Part shown: positions 1 to 11,420 of the stretch, piece after piece | Layout of the letters: every line of letters begins with the position of its first letter | Numbering within the stretch: position 1 is the stretch's first letter | Assembly (NCBI RefSeq): GCF_028583425.1 | Contig: NC_072790.1 | Span: 63,078,052-63,142,051 of the forward strand | Direction of reading: 5' to 3' | Origin: Eublepharis macularius | Lineage: Eukaryota; Chordata; Lepidosauria; Squamata; Eublepharidae | DNA length: 64,000 bases | The notes under the pieces: generated by a model | Database searches by the model: none | The model's input: the letters and a program-made list of their open reading frames with translations, nothing else | What the model was told of the DNA's origin: nothing | Position numbers and translations under genes: made by a program

Positions 1-578
1 ATCCCCCCCCCAAGTTTCAGAGAGATTGCACCCTGGGAAAGGCATGATCTATGGGTCTCCCCCTTTCATGTCATTTTCTCTTCACAGTGGCAAAAACTGG
101 ACTGTCTGCTGGACGCTACTTTGAGGGATTACAAACTGACCTTCCCAATGTCCAATACCCACCAAATCTGCAGGGGACATAGTCCTCACTGTCCTCTGAA
201 GAACCCCCCCCCCCAAGTTTCAGAGAGATTGGACCCTGGGAAAGCCATGATCCATGGGTCTCTCCCTTTCCTGACATTTTCTTTTCACAGTGGAAAAAAC
301 TGGACTGTCTGCTGGAAGCTACTTTGAGAAGTTACAAGCCAGAAGGAAAGCCAGAAGGAGTCAGACGAGTTCAGACAGTCCATGCCTATGTTGCCAGGAG
401 AATTGATTGAAAGGCGCCAGACTGTCTGGCTTTACGAACGGCTGATGAACACCATAAAGAGGGCTTGGAAGGAACACATGTTTGCCAGGTATGGGGCGAA
501 CAGCTTACTCGCAAATAGCAGATTGGGCCGTTCGTGGCTTTTTTTTTTTGTTTGTATTGCTGTTTGTGCCCATCTCTA
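1..578. mobile_element. hAT-like element, right part, cut by window edge
   Basis: The segment ends at 578 with the terminal motif GTGCCCATCTCTA, the reverse complement of TAGAGATGGGCAC. Related ends occur at 1608 (TAGAGGTGGGCAC) and 59093 (TAGAGATGGTCAC). Inside are two copies of a roughly 205-bp unit: 1 to about 140, and about 206 to 345. Each copy holds a C-tract, CAAGTTTCAGAGAGATT and a CTGGACTGTCTGCTGGA block. No transposase frame is visible. The left end is outside the window, so the target duplication cannot be tested. The hAT assignment is inferred from the TIR and from its similarity to the better-bounded element at 1608. Confidence 0.55.
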
Positions 579-1607
579 GCAAGAACTCTCAGGGATGGAC
601 ACTGTAGAGCAAGTCTTGTACGCTCCTCTGACTTGCCAATTTGCATTTCTTTAAGGTATGAGAAAGTGTCAAGATCTGCATTTCAATGAATGGGAGGTGG
701 GGAAAAGTGGGAATTTGGCAGCTGTAAACAGAATTTCTTTGTCAAAGATTAATTACAGGGGTAGTAAAGAAAGGCATAGCCTGAGCTATTTCTTTACAGA
801 AATATAATGCAACAGTTTGCATCAATTTCAAACCACATTGTTATCAGAAGGGAAAGATGGAAAACATTGAAGCCTCACAATAATTTTTTTTTTAAAGTAG
901 CAAGGGAACCTGGGATATTTTTAGCAGTTGAGGATGAACTAATATCGAATGTGTGAATGCACCCACGTGAAGCAAACTGAAGTGTGACTGTGTGAGCAAG
1001 TGCATGGGAAGTTGGAGGGGGAGACATTTAAAATGAGGTTCACTTGAGCATACCTAGGTACTTGTAACGTGTATTTCCACCCTTCCTTAAAGATGCAAAG
1101 GAAGCAGTGGAATAACTGAATTATATTTTTAAATCCCTCTGTAAAAATGTAACTACGTGTGCTGTAGCTTTCATTAGAATAAAATAAGGTCTGTCCAGTG
1201 CAACATTCTGTTTCTCGCACCGGCCAGCCTGATGTTTCTGGGAATCCTACTGGCAGGGGGAAAAGGCAAGAGCAACCCTCCCTCACAGTTGCCCCCAATA
1301 ACTGGTATTCACTATTCAGTCACATATCGGCTCTGAATATGGAAATTCTATTTAGCCAACTTAGCTAATGGCCATTGGTGGACTTGTCCACCTCCATGAA
1401 TCTGAATAATCCCCCTTTAAAGATGTCTGAACTAGTGGATGTCACTTTTTATTGTAGTTTTTTCAGTGAATTAATTATGCAGCTTGTGATGTAGTACTTC
1501 TTTTTGGCTGTCCTGAACTTACTGCCAATCAGGTTCACTATGGATGAACTGTTGTAGTGAGTCAGGAAAAAATTCTCACTGTTTATTTTCTTCACATCAT
1601 TCCCTAG
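579..1607. other. intergenic, no gene recognised
   Basis: AT-rich sequence. I see no coding exon, RNA gene or clear repeat boundary. The short open frames have no recognisable protein features. Confidence 0.6.
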
Positions 1608-3501
1608 TAGAGGTGGGCACAGACCAGGAAAAAAACACAGACCATTGGTCCATGGTCCATTGCGTTTTACGGTCCATGGACCATGAACTTTTCATGGACC
1701 TGCCCTTGGTCGTGGACCGGTTTGTCGGTCCATGGTCCATCACTTCCAGGAGCCCTAGGACAGCCCCCTTCAGACTCAGAGATGCCAAACTTGCAGGGGG
1801 TCTTCAGCAGGCTCGCCTCCAGCCACCCTCCAAGTTTGGTGAAGATTGGATTTCAGATGTCGGAGTTATAGACACCCAAAGCGGCTGCCTCCAGGAAAGT
1901 TCCATTAGATATAATAGGAGCCACAATTGCAGCACCAAAAAGTTGCAATGAAAACATAGAATGGAGTTAGAGAATCTTCCTCTGAGAATGGAAAGTGCTC
2001 TGCAGAGATGCTATTCTCTGTTATTTCTGCACAAGCTTAGATGCACTGCTCTACTTTGGGCCTAGGGTTGCCAGCTTCCAGATGGTGGCTGGAGATCTCC
2101 CTGAACTGATCTCCAGGCCACAGAGATGAGTTCATCTGGAGAAAACAGTTGCTTTGGAGGGAGATCTCTATGGCATTATACCCTGCTGAGGTTCCTCCCC
2201 TCCCCAAAACCTGCCTTCTTCAGGCTCCATCCTCAAATTCTCCAAGAATTTCCCATCCTGGAGATGGCAAGCCTATCTGGGCCTAGAATGATGCCCCCCT
2301 CCTGCAGAGTGGAATGACAGTCCCTGGGAGCAGCTAAACTGCTCTGGGACTGGAATGACAGCCACCAGAGTGGAATGATGGTCTCTGGGAACAGATCAAA
2401 GGGAGTTGGTAAAAGTTGGATCCAGATGATTTTAAATGGATCCTCATGAATTCATGTGCTTTTTATATTGAAACAAAACAAAAAGGCCCTCATATTACAG
2501 ATCATGTCCTAGTCTACAGACAGTACCGAAACAGTCATGCACCCACCAATCCGTGGCACCACCGAAGTGCAAAAACATGCTTCAAAAGCACGGGTCCTCA
2601 TCGAGCCTCTTGATTTTTACATAGGGCCACCCAAAATCCACCACACAATCCCATATCATGTCTACTGTCAGAAATTGCACCCAAAAAACATGCACTCATC
2701 ATTTCATTGCACCACCATGGTGCAAAAATATGCTTCAAAACCACGGATCCTCATGGTCTAGTGGCAAGGAATTCCCAAAGGGCGGGGTCAGATCCTTCTG
2801 GAACAAACCCAGCTATGGACAATGAGTCCCTCTCCTGGGATGCTGCCAGAGGGCAGCAGGCACTGGTGGACTAAAGGACAAAAGGACTTATGGGGAAGGA
2901 GGTTAAAATTCCCCTTGTGGGGTGGTGTAGTCACATTTGGCAAGGACAGGGGGGTGGTCCAGAGCCCTGACCAACCCAGGCACCTTCCCAGTTAGGACAA
3001 GTGCTCTAAATAATAATGATACTGTTAATAAGTATAATATATACTGATTATAAAAAGTATATATATAAAAAGTATTCTGTGAGTCCTCACAGGCTTAGCC
3101 CCTTAGCCTGGCTGTGTAACAGAAGCAGCCAGAATCTCAAGCAAAAGCTTCGAATACCTCCCTCTGTGACTGAAAAATCCATCCTGCAGTTTCTCCGGGT
3201 CTTACAGAAACCACTTGCCTGAGAGGTGGAGTGGAATTTACTCCTTCTGCTCTTATAGAGAAGAACAGGAGCTTTCTGTTTGACAGCCAGAGAAGGTCTG
3301 CGGACATCCCCTTGGTTGCCTAGGGAATTGATTGCTTGGTGCTGACATGTCTGGTTTCATGGACCAACGGACCGATGGACCAGCCCAAAAGTAGTCGCAT
3401 CTGTGAAAAATGCCCGTCCCACGACCTGCCGGTTTGTGAACACCAAACTGGGCCAATCCGTGTAAAATTTTGGTCCATTTTTTGATCCATGCCCACCTCT
3501 A
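1608..3501. mobile_element. 1.9-kb non-autonomous hAT transposon with perfect 8-bp TSD
   Basis: The ends are inverted repeats: TAGAGGTGGGCA at 1608 and TGCCCACCTCTA ending at 3501. They are flanked by identical 8-bp copies of TTCCCTAG at 1600-1607 and 3502-3509. An 8-bp duplication with this kind of TIR is characteristic of the hAT superfamily. The subterminal regions are rich in GGTCCATGG-type motifs at both ends. No transposase frame is present, so the element depends on an autonomous hAT. A second, smaller hAT MITE is inserted at 2063-2275. Confidence 0.85.
2063..2275. mobile_element. nested hAT MITE (TAGGGTTGCCA family)
   Basis: 213 bp bounded by TAGGGTTGCCA and TGGCAAGCCTA, which are inverted repeats with one mismatch. 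Flanking 8-mers are TTTGGGCC (2055-2062) and TCTGGGCC (2276-2283), 7 of 8 identical, consistent with an hAT target duplication. The interior carries alternating CTGGAGATCTCC and CTCCAGG blocks. Relatives lie at 8871, about 13800 and 58917, and a fragment at 3665, so this family is abundant here. It inserted into the larger element at 1608-3501 and is therefore younger than it. Confidence 0.75.
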
Positions 3502-3509
3502 TTCCCTAG

Positions 3510-4254
3510 TTTATCAGCCTCTCTCTCTATTGTTATCTTTCTATATAAGGTTTCATTTCTAGATAGCTCTTCTATCCATTAAAGATTCTGGAAACACCTG
3601 TTTTCATTGTAGCAGCCTCTCATGATTCCTGCTACATCATCTATGCAGTTAGCAATGCCTGTGCTAGGGTTGCCAGTCCCCCTTACCTTAAAAATGGGAG
3701 GGGGTCACTAGGCAGGTGGGAGCCCCAATTCAGCTTCCTTGTGGACTGCATGTATCTGCTCCAAAGGCTCTAATGAAGCAGGATCAAATTGGCCTGAAAC
3801 ATACCAGTATGTTGGGAGACAATTTTGGCCGTGCTGAGATCCCATAGCTTATCATTTTCAACTGGAAGTATGTTATCAGGGCTTCTGGAGCACATGTTCA
3901 CCATTTTACCTCTTGCTCCAGTGACTCCTAGCCTACCTCTTCCTCCTTTCTCTCTTGCCAGCCAAGTGAGCAGGCCCAAGGGACCAAAGGTGGGGTGGGG
4001 ATCTGGCATCCCTAGCCTGTGTCCCTCAGTATTTATCTCTCTAGCCATGTGTCTAATTTTGTAATCTTATATTTATACACACATATATGTCTACCAGTTA
4101 GGATTGCCCAATCCCCTGGCATAGTCCCCAAGGCCCAGGGGCTGGAGTTCAGAGGCCAGTCATGACCAAGCAGCAAAGAGGAATCAGAATCCATTCTAAA
4201 TGTCAGGGGTTATAGGAATCTGGTAAGCTAGTGCAGCCCAGGGTCAAGAGGTCT
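3510..4254. other. intergenic with a TAGGGTTGCCAG fragment
   Basis: No gene seen. A fragment of the TAGGGTTGCCA hAT MITE family starts at 3665 but lacks a matching right end. The rest shows no feature I can support. Confidence 0.5.
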
Positions 4255-4418
4255 AGATAACGAGTCCAAGCCCAGTCCAGGGTCAGGGGTTCCAGAAAAG
4301 CCAAAGGTCAGGTCTAGTTCAAGGGTCAGAGTTCCAAAGAAATCAAAAGTCAGGTCCAGTCCAAGAGTTCCAGAGAAACCACCATCAGGTCCAGTCCAAG
4401 GGTCAGAGTTCCAGAAAC
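4255..4418. repeat. degenerate minisatellite, 35-43-bp unit
   Basis: About four imperfect units built around GGTCAGAGTTCCAGA and CAGGTCCAGTCCAAG. CAGGT repeats at about 4309, 4351 and 4386. It abuts the transposon at 4422, whose left target copy follows immediately. Confidence 0.6.
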
Positions 4419-4421
4419 TAG

Positions 4422-5033
4422 GGCCGATTCCAGATGGCCAGAAATTGCGTTTTTTCTGCGGAAATAATCGCTTACCGGCCACACGTTCACTTTCGTCTCC
4501 ATCCGCTTTGTCTCGCAGCATGCCGTGCCATCCCGCTTCTGGATGTTCGCACGGCCAACTGAGGTACCCGGGATTGGTTGTTTCCTCCCCGTCACAGTTG
4601 ACGTCAGGGGCCTTCATTGGTTCGCATTTCAGTTTTTAAAAAAAATTTTTTTACGTGTTTTGCGCAAATGCGCAAATGTGCAGGTATGCGAATATGCAGC
4701 GTAAACTTTTGTGCATTTGTGCGCATTTGCACAGTTTGATGTGCGCAAACGTGCGACTGCGCAAATGGCGCCCGGTTTAAAAAAAAAAATTAAGGGAATA
4801 TTGTTGCTGGCCGGCCGGCAAAGGAAGGAGGGAAAGGGGAGGGCCTCTCCACGGCGACGAAGCGTCCAGAAGTGTGCAAACCTGCAATACGGCGTTCACA
4901 CCGTCCGCTTCTGGAGCGCAACACAGCGCCATGAACCGGAGGTAAGCAGGGACGGGACATTATGGGTTTTTACGAGTGAGGTCACTGGAAAAGCGAAAGC
5001 ACTCGCTTTATTTGTGCCCGTCTGGAATCGGCC
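4422..5033. mobile_element. 612-bp TIR element with 3-bp TAG duplication
   Basis: The left end is GGCCGATTCCAGATGG; the right end reads GGCCGATTCCAGACGG as its reverse complement (15 of 16 match). TAG flanks both ends (4419-4421 and 5034-5036). A GGCC-starting TIR with a 3-bp duplication is compatible with PIF/Harbinger, but the assignment is tentative. The interior is unusually rich in CpG and in GCGCAAA/TTTGCGC motifs (about 4660-4770), which suggests a recent or methylation-protected copy. No transposase is encoded. Confidence 0.7.
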
Positions 5034-5036
5034 TAG

Positions 5037-7984
5037 GTAACAGCAAGGACACTGTACTTGTGTGTTTGTAAGTATACTTGTAAAGTGTACTTGTTGTGTC
5101 TGAAAACTGCTGCTTCTTCCAGCCATTTTTATGGCCAAGTCCTATTGAGCTAAATTCCCAGCCAATTACTTGGTTGTCCTCCTGAAACTACTAATCCATC
5201 TCAGTAGTTGACAGTCAATGACAGCTCATGAGTCTTGCACTCCTTCTATGTTCTTGCATCTCTACCCATCTCTGACAGCATCGGCACTGCAAGGGTGTCA
5301 GAGAAGTGGGTGGACTGGGAATGGCTTCTTTAGCCTTGTTGAATGCTTCAGAGTTCTGTGACGCTGACTATTTCAGCTGTAGGTTGTGCTCTCTGATCAG
5401 CCAGTTACCTGGGTCGCTTCGACATGTTCCTTTTTTCCTGGGCTTTCTCTGTCCTGAAGCCAAGTCTTCCCAACCCGCTTTCATAACTCACCTTCCATAC
5501 ACAGTGTCCTCATGCGTTTCTTGTGTGTGTTTGTAGCGGAAGGAAAAAAAAGTCCCAAAACAGAAAGCACGTTCTTTCTGCACCTCGTCACAAATGACGT
5601 TGGTGCAGTCCTGCCCAACTTTCCTTTTTTTTTTTGAGCGGGATTGCGCTATATCATTGTCCTGTCTTTCAGTTTCTATAGAAACTGGGCATGTGTAGTA
5701 CTCTGTTCTCTACCGTTGATTTTCCAAAGTTTTAAATGCAAAAGTGTATAATAAATATGAGAACAGTAGAGTAGTGCAATTACACGATTTCATATCCTCC
5801 TACTATATAAAAGGCAAACCGTATTCCCTAGCAGCTAGTGAGGGACAAAACAATAGCTCAGCACAGGCTGTGGGAAGGCTCAGTGTGGCAGCAAGGCCCT
5901 CCCAACATCCCACAGCAGCAGCGGTGGTACTCCCTGCCGCTTCCGTGGGGTCTTGGGAGGGACCAGCACAAGCCAAGTGCTGGCTGAGGGATCAGAGGAG
6001 GAGGGAGCCCCCTGCTCTCTTCCCCATCCCCCTCTTGACTGATGCCGCGGGGAGAGGTGCGGGGGTGGGGGGAAGTGCTGCTAGGAGCTGTTATATTTCC
6101 CAAAACAACAGGCTTTAATGCTAGTTTGAAATAAAATCAGAAATGGCATTCTGTTCCCAATGTTGTTCCTAAACTGATAGTCTGATTGCTGAGTGCTCCA
6201 GTGTAGCAAGCACTGCATCATAATAGCGCAAGGACTGTTTTAAAAAGTAAAAAAAAAAAGGGGGGGGGAGAACTTATACGATCGCGCATGCGAGCCAGAC
6301 ACTTGTGTGGGAGGGGTAATGGCAAGAGGAGGGGTTGAATATTTGTGAAAGGGCACTTCAAAAGCACAAAAAAGCCTCTAGATACATTGATACGTTAGAT
6401 AATCGCGCAAAAAAAACCAGCATCAAAAATGAAAACAAAAAGCGCTCAAAACCTGGGATCATGACGACCTGCTCGCATATGGGAGACGATGACGTATGTA
6501 ATGAGTGAGATAACCTGCCAAAGTACTGTTAGCAGGCCGTGTCATTAAGGACGTGTGGAAGCAACCCTGATCTCATGTTGCTCTTCATCTGATTTGAGGC
6601 CAGCTGCAGCTGCGTCCATTTTAGGGCTAACTGCAGGCAGCTATTCATCTGATGAATCATCACTGAGCACTGACTGAGACTGACTTACGACACCTTGCTG
6701 GCAGAGGGGGAGGACCCAGCACTCACTTTCAGGACAACCTGACTCATTCACTCCTGGCGTGGCATGATGACATCACTTTAAGTAGTGATGTCATTGCACA
6801 GGCCGTGGAAATACTTCCCGTTGGGAACTCCCTTGTTAGGGGACCAAATTGGCTCAGCCTGAAGCAAGGGAGCACTTCCATGGCCTGTGCAATGATGTTA
6901 CTCCAGGAACATGCCCCAGGAGGCCTCCTTCACCCCCCCCCATTGGCCAGGTTAGCGGTGAGTGGGGGGCAGAGGCTGGGAGTAGGGGGACCCCCATTCC
7001 CACTGGAGGAACAACAACCCTGCTGCCAGCATAGGATACACTTCTTTAATCTGATGAAATGGGCTCTAGTTCACAAAAACTTCATGTCACAATAATCTTC
7101 AGTTAAGTAAATCAGTAAGAAATCTAACTCAGTTTTATTTATTTAAAACATTTCTACACCATCTTTCCATCCATGCTCCAGCCATGATGGTGAGGAGACC
7201 TGGCAACCCTAATTCTTGTACTTATTTTTTTTAATGTAAAAGCTCTGATGGCCCAGGAAGGGGGGGGGCTTTTCCAGGGGATTGCTTCAGGGAAACTGTG
7301 GGGAAACCATGGGGAAATGAGCCATATGGAAGCCCTAATACTCCTGCACTTTATCTCCAGCTGTACCAGCAATGGAGAAACCATAAAACTCTATCCCTGT
7401 GTGAAAGACACCTCAGTCTGCTCAAAAGAGCTTCGTCCCTCCATTTGAAAACTGTGCCCTCAAGCTTTTTGCTCCTTTGTAAATGCAACTGGTACAAATA
7501 TTGCGTGGCATAATCCTATTGCTTGGAACAAATAGTTATTCATGCCAGCCAAACCAGGACAAGTCAGAAGGAAAGTATTCTTGTAAGCTGTGGCATGGTT
7601 TGTTTATTTTTTAAAAAGAAAGAAAGAAGCAGGGCCTGTTCATCGTTCCAGTGGGGAATGGCAACCACACAGATACAAAGCAGATGCTAAATACCAACAG
7701 GCATGTTTTATTTTAAAATATGCATTGATAATCATGGGTAATAAACAAAATTATTCATCTCATTGTCTTCTGGAGAGGTCTATTCAGGCACGAAAGAGGC
7801 CCAGTTTTCTGTCGTGGGACTTGTGAGAGGGCTGGTCTGCTTCCACATGGGGACACAGCAACATGTTATTTCACAGCAACAGAAGCAAGAGGGACAGGAA
7901 CAGATTGAAGAGGTGGTGTAACCAAAGAGGTTGAGGGGAAAAAATGGGAATTAAATATCATGGCAAATGTAATACAAAGGAATA
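5037..7984. other. intergenic, old repeats, no gene
   Basis: No host exon recognised. There is a CpG-bearing stretch at about 6270-6500. A repeat-like block at about 6680-7030 carries TGATGTCAT motifs and a TGGCCAGG/CCCCC context common to squamate MITEs. A LINE-tail-like TTTATTTATTTAAAA lies at 7133, on the minus strand. None of these has confident boundaries. Confidence 0.45.
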
Positions 7985-8525
7985 AAACATGAGTATATAA
8001 TTTAATTCAACAATTGAAAGCACAAAAATATGATTAAAAACATCAGTGTGATTCAGTGTATAAGTATCATACCCTTCTATATACACTTAGTAAACATATT
8101 CAGGTATGCTGAGGGCTTTTTTTCAGGGGGAATGCGGGGGAACGGAGTTCTGGCACCTCTTGAAAATACTTGACAATATTGCTTGAAAATAATATGATTT
8201 CAAAGAATCCCGTGTGTTTCTTCTTCATTTCCCTCTTGAGAGTTCCACCACCTCTTTTTCCAGAAAAAAATCCCTGGGTATGTTAATACATTTTATCTCA
8301 CTATGTACAGAACCTGAAGCAGACGCGCTTCGCCCCAAGGGCCTTCCTCAGTAGTATATATTCATACAAACCACTCCATCAATAGAGCTAATAAATCCAA
8401 AATGCCTGATCCTGCACAGAAAGGACACAAAGATGTTGTATAAAACAGTTGTGGAGTAAATGCATTCAAATCTTCCCACAAAACAGCTTAAAGGGCTGTA
8501 TAAGCGATACATCCAGATGGAAGTT
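7985..8525. repeat. interspersed repeat shared with 61672-62105
   Basis: This block aligns by eye to 61672-62105 over most of its length. Shared landmarks are TATAATTTAATTCA, ATGTACAGAAC, CCAAGGGCCTTCCTCAGT, CACTCCATCAAT and a GCATCCAGAT-like end. It is an unclassified dispersed family. This copy is interrupted by an hAT MITE at 8111-8276 that the 61.7-kb copy lacks. Confidence 0.7.
8111..8276. mobile_element. 166-bp hAT MITE inserted in the repeat
   Basis: The ends are GAGGGCTTTTTTTCAGG and, read from the other side, CAGGGATTTTTTTCTGG. The flanking 8-mers are GGTATGCT (8103-8110) and GGTATGTT (8277-8284), 7 of 8 identical. The related repeat at 61.7 kb has no insertion at the equivalent point, which gives an 'empty site' comparison. 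Confidence 0.8.
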
Positions 8526-8539
8526 TTTTCAGAGAACAG

Positions 8540-8703
8540 GAGCTAAGCAGGGCCAGCCTTGGTTAGTAATTGGATGGAAGACCTCCAACAAAGACCAGGG
8601 TTGAGGAGGAAGGCAATGGCAAACCTCTGTTAGTCTCTTGCCTTGACAACCCCAGCAAGAGTCGCCATAAGTCAGCTATGATTTGACAGCACTTTCCACC
8701 ACC
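8540..8703 (+). mobile_element. 5S rRNA-derived SINE (SINE3 type)
   Basis: The head matches the internal-promoter region of 5S rRNA: AGCTAAGCAGGG, then GGTTAGTAATTGGATGGAAGACC-like sequence. The body continues with AGGCAATGGCAAACC, TCTCTTGCCTTGA and GTCGCCATAAGTCAGC, and ends in GCACTTTCCACCACC. The 5' part of the 5S-like region is missing. Other copies lie at 53304 and 53835. Confidence 0.85.
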
Positions 8704-8870
8704 ATTATAGATTGCCTTAGACCAGGTCAGAAGTATTCTAGTCAAAGATGGAGTGAAAAGTCTGCCTACACCCTGCTCTGTGCACTGTTGCGGCGCCATC
8801 TCCATCTCCATCCCCCTTGCCCTTGTCACAGCTGTGGGATGGTGATTTCAACATCCTGCTGCCTGGTATA

Positions 8871-9087
8871 TAGGGTTACCAACTCTGTACTAGGAATTTC
8901 CTGGAGATTTGGGATGGAGCCTGTGGAGGGCAGAGTTTGGAGAAGGGAGGGCCCTCCTCAGCAGGGTGTGCCATAGAGTTCACCCTCCAACGCAGCCATT
9001 TTCGCCAGGGGAACTGATCTCTCTAGTATGGAAATCAGTTGTAATTTTAGGAGATCTCTTGGCCCCACCAGGAAGTTGCCAACCTTA
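8871..9087. mobile_element. hAT MITE, TAGGGTTGCCA family
   Basis: Starts with TAGGGTTACCAA and ends with TTGGCAAC-type sequence read in reverse (TTGCCAACCTTA). Internal blocks (GGAGATTTGGG, AGGGAGGG, GGGGAACTGATCTC) match the family member at 2063. Flanks share CTGG at the start of an 8-mer but match only about 5 of 8, so the duplication is eroded. Confidence 0.65.
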
Positions 9088-9387
9088 CTGGAAATATCCT
9101 GCTTTCCATTTCCTTGTCCTTTCCCTGCTGAGCCTAGAAAGGAAAAAAGCTCTTTAAAGGGCTCAAGAGATGGGAGGAAATGAGGAACAGAGATCCACCC
9201 ACTCCCTATAGTGGATATGGGTGGGATATGGGTTGAGGTAGAGATAAAGAAGTTTTTACAGGAGCCAGATGAGCCATAACCAGACTGCGCACCATGTCAT
9301 CTGGATGCTCCCAAATATCACAGGGATATTATGGGGAAAACTTCTCATAAAGTGTAGATTCTGGGCTCTTTACACAGGGTGGCTCAT

Positions 9388-9654
9388 GAGCGAGTTTGGT
9401 ATAGTGGTTAAGAGTGTCAGGAGGACTCTAATCTGGAGAACGAGGTTTGATTCCTCACTCCTCCACTGGAAGCCAGCTGAGTGACCTTGGCTCAGTCAGA
9501 GCTCTCTCTGAGCTCTCTCAGTTCCGCCCACTTCACAGGGTAATTGCAGTGAGGATAATCACAACATACTTTGTAAACCACTCTGAGTGGGTGTCAAGTT
9601 GTCCACAAGGGCGGTATATAAATCAAATGTTGTTGTTGCTGTTATCATCATCAT
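9388..9654 (+). mobile_element. tRNA-derived SINE, family A
   Basis: A-box-like TGGTATAGTGGTTAAGAG and B-box-like GGTTTGATTCC head. The body has GAAGCCAGCTGAGTGACC, and the 3' end GGCGGTATATAAATCAAATG is followed by a TTG-rich tail. The structure fits squamate tRNA-derived SINEs of the Sauria type. Other copies: 20636 (minus), 40321, 60371. Confidence 0.85.
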
Positions 9655-9902
9655 TTACCACATGGCAGACATTTGTATTCTTACTACAGGTTGCATGAAT
9701 CCACAAGGAGAAGTTGTCATCTGCACAGTTCGGCCAAGTAAGGAAGCAATTTTTACCATGCAATCATAACCATCAGGAAATATAGGAATGTGCAGAAGGC
9801 TGTTTGCTGCCAACTACCATATGTATTTTTACAGCATACCAGAAAGGGGCTATGACACAATAGTTATCTCTGTTCATAGCACATGAATATAAAATTCAGT
9901 AT

Positions 9903-10075
9903 AAAGCACATGAAGTTGCTTTATACTGAATTAATCCAGTGGTTAGCAAGGTTAGTATTAGCTACTCAGACTGGCTGGTCTTTCACATCACCTATGAATG
10001 ACCTGATTTCTTTGAACTGGAGATGCCAGGATTGAACCTGGGACCTTCAGTGTGCAAAGCAACCACTGACCTTTC
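9903..10075 (-). mobile_element. tRNA-derived SINE, family B
   Basis: Read on the minus strand it has a B-box GGTTCAATCCTGGCA and a 3' end of TATAAAGCAACTTCATGTGC. It is the same family as 11215-11420 and 37690-37880. Confidence 0.75.
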
Positions 10076-10857
10076 CTTGCCCTGGAAAAACCTCCTGAAA
10101 AGTGTGTCAAAATGCGACATGCTGAACCAACACATATTGGAAAGCATTAAAAAAACCTATGGCTGATGCAATGCTTTAGGTGTTCAGGACCTAATGAAAC
10201 TTCTTTGCTCATCATGAGCACAATGCTTAACAGGGTGCAGGACCACTTACAAGATTTTTATGGGGCAGCATAGGAGAAGGCGCATGGAGCATTGGTGGAC
10301 AGAGCATGCTGAGCAAAGGGCGTGGGACGGACTGGAACGGGGCACACCAAGCTGGTTAGAAAGAGTGCAGGGCTGGAAACATCATACACTTTTATGCATT
10401 CCAAACATAGTTAACATTTACACCCGGCTATCACAGCAGCGCTTTGTCTCTCTTGGTGCCAATCAGTTTTTATAGGCAACGGATGAAAAACGGTGGGCAA
10501 TCATAACTACAGCACAGCATTGCCTTGATGCTATAATTAGGCAAGCTGAGAGCTGCACAAACTCTCTTTTATTATTGCTTTAAAGCAGTATTTTCTGGAC
10601 CAAGACTTGCTGACTCAACAGAAACTTGAAAATCCCTGTTCTACTTTATGCTGCATACTCAACACTGTGTCCAGCTTTCTCTCACATGTGTGACATTTCC
10701 CTACATAGAACACATGAGAACGCTGCCCAAGACAGCTTATTATTTCTCTTATGATTTATTGCACAGCCAGTAATACAATGCAGATTGAACTGAGCCCCAC
10801 TCAGTAATTAATGGGATTTAACTTTTTTCCTGAGCTGTGCATGTTTTTGTCTGCACG
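10076..10857. other. intergenic, nothing recognised
   Basis: No gene or bounded repeat can be supported here. Confidence 0.5.
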
Positions 10858-10965
10858 AACAAACAAACAAACAAACAAACAAACAAACAAACAAACAAAC
10901 AAACAAACAAACAAACAAACAAACAAACAAACAAACAAACAAACAAACAAACAAACAAACAAACA
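10858..10965. repeat. (AAAC)27 microsatellite
   Basis: About 108 bp of uninterrupted AAAC tetranucleotide repeat. Such purity predicts length polymorphism. Confidence 0.97.
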
Positions 10966-11214
10966 GTACTGAGCACTCACATCCCTACCTAATGGTGGAA
11001 AACTGTAGGGAGCATCTGTGTTGGTTGTGGCTCACCTCTGTTTGCTTCCCAGTCTGTAAAGCATGAGTTTCTTTGCCTTTCTGTCATATGATGTTCATTG
11101 GTTGCTAGACATGCAAATAGGTCTGAGAGGAGAGTGAAAATTGGTATAACAGTTGCTGATATCATGTTAGCACTGATGATTTTTTAAAGCAGGACAAAGC
11201 TGTTATGAAATGTG

Positions 11215-11420
11215 GGCTGGGGTTCAGTGGTACAGCATCTACTTGGCATGCAGGACATCCCAGGTTCAATCCTGGGCACCCACAGTTAAAGAAACCAGGT
11301 AGGAGGCAATATGAAAGATCTCCATCTGAGACTCTGGAGACCTATTGCCAATCTGGATATAGACTTTGATGGACCAATGGTCTGATTCGGTATATGGCAG
11401 CTTCATGTGTTCACGTGAAA
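11215..11420 (+). mobile_element. tRNA-derived SINE, family B
   Basis: Begins GGCTGGGGTTCAGTGG (A-box region) with B-box GGTTCAATCC. It ends with GATGGACCAATGGTCTGATT and GGCAGCTTCATGTGTTC. This is the best-preserved family B copy in the window. Confidence 0.85.
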
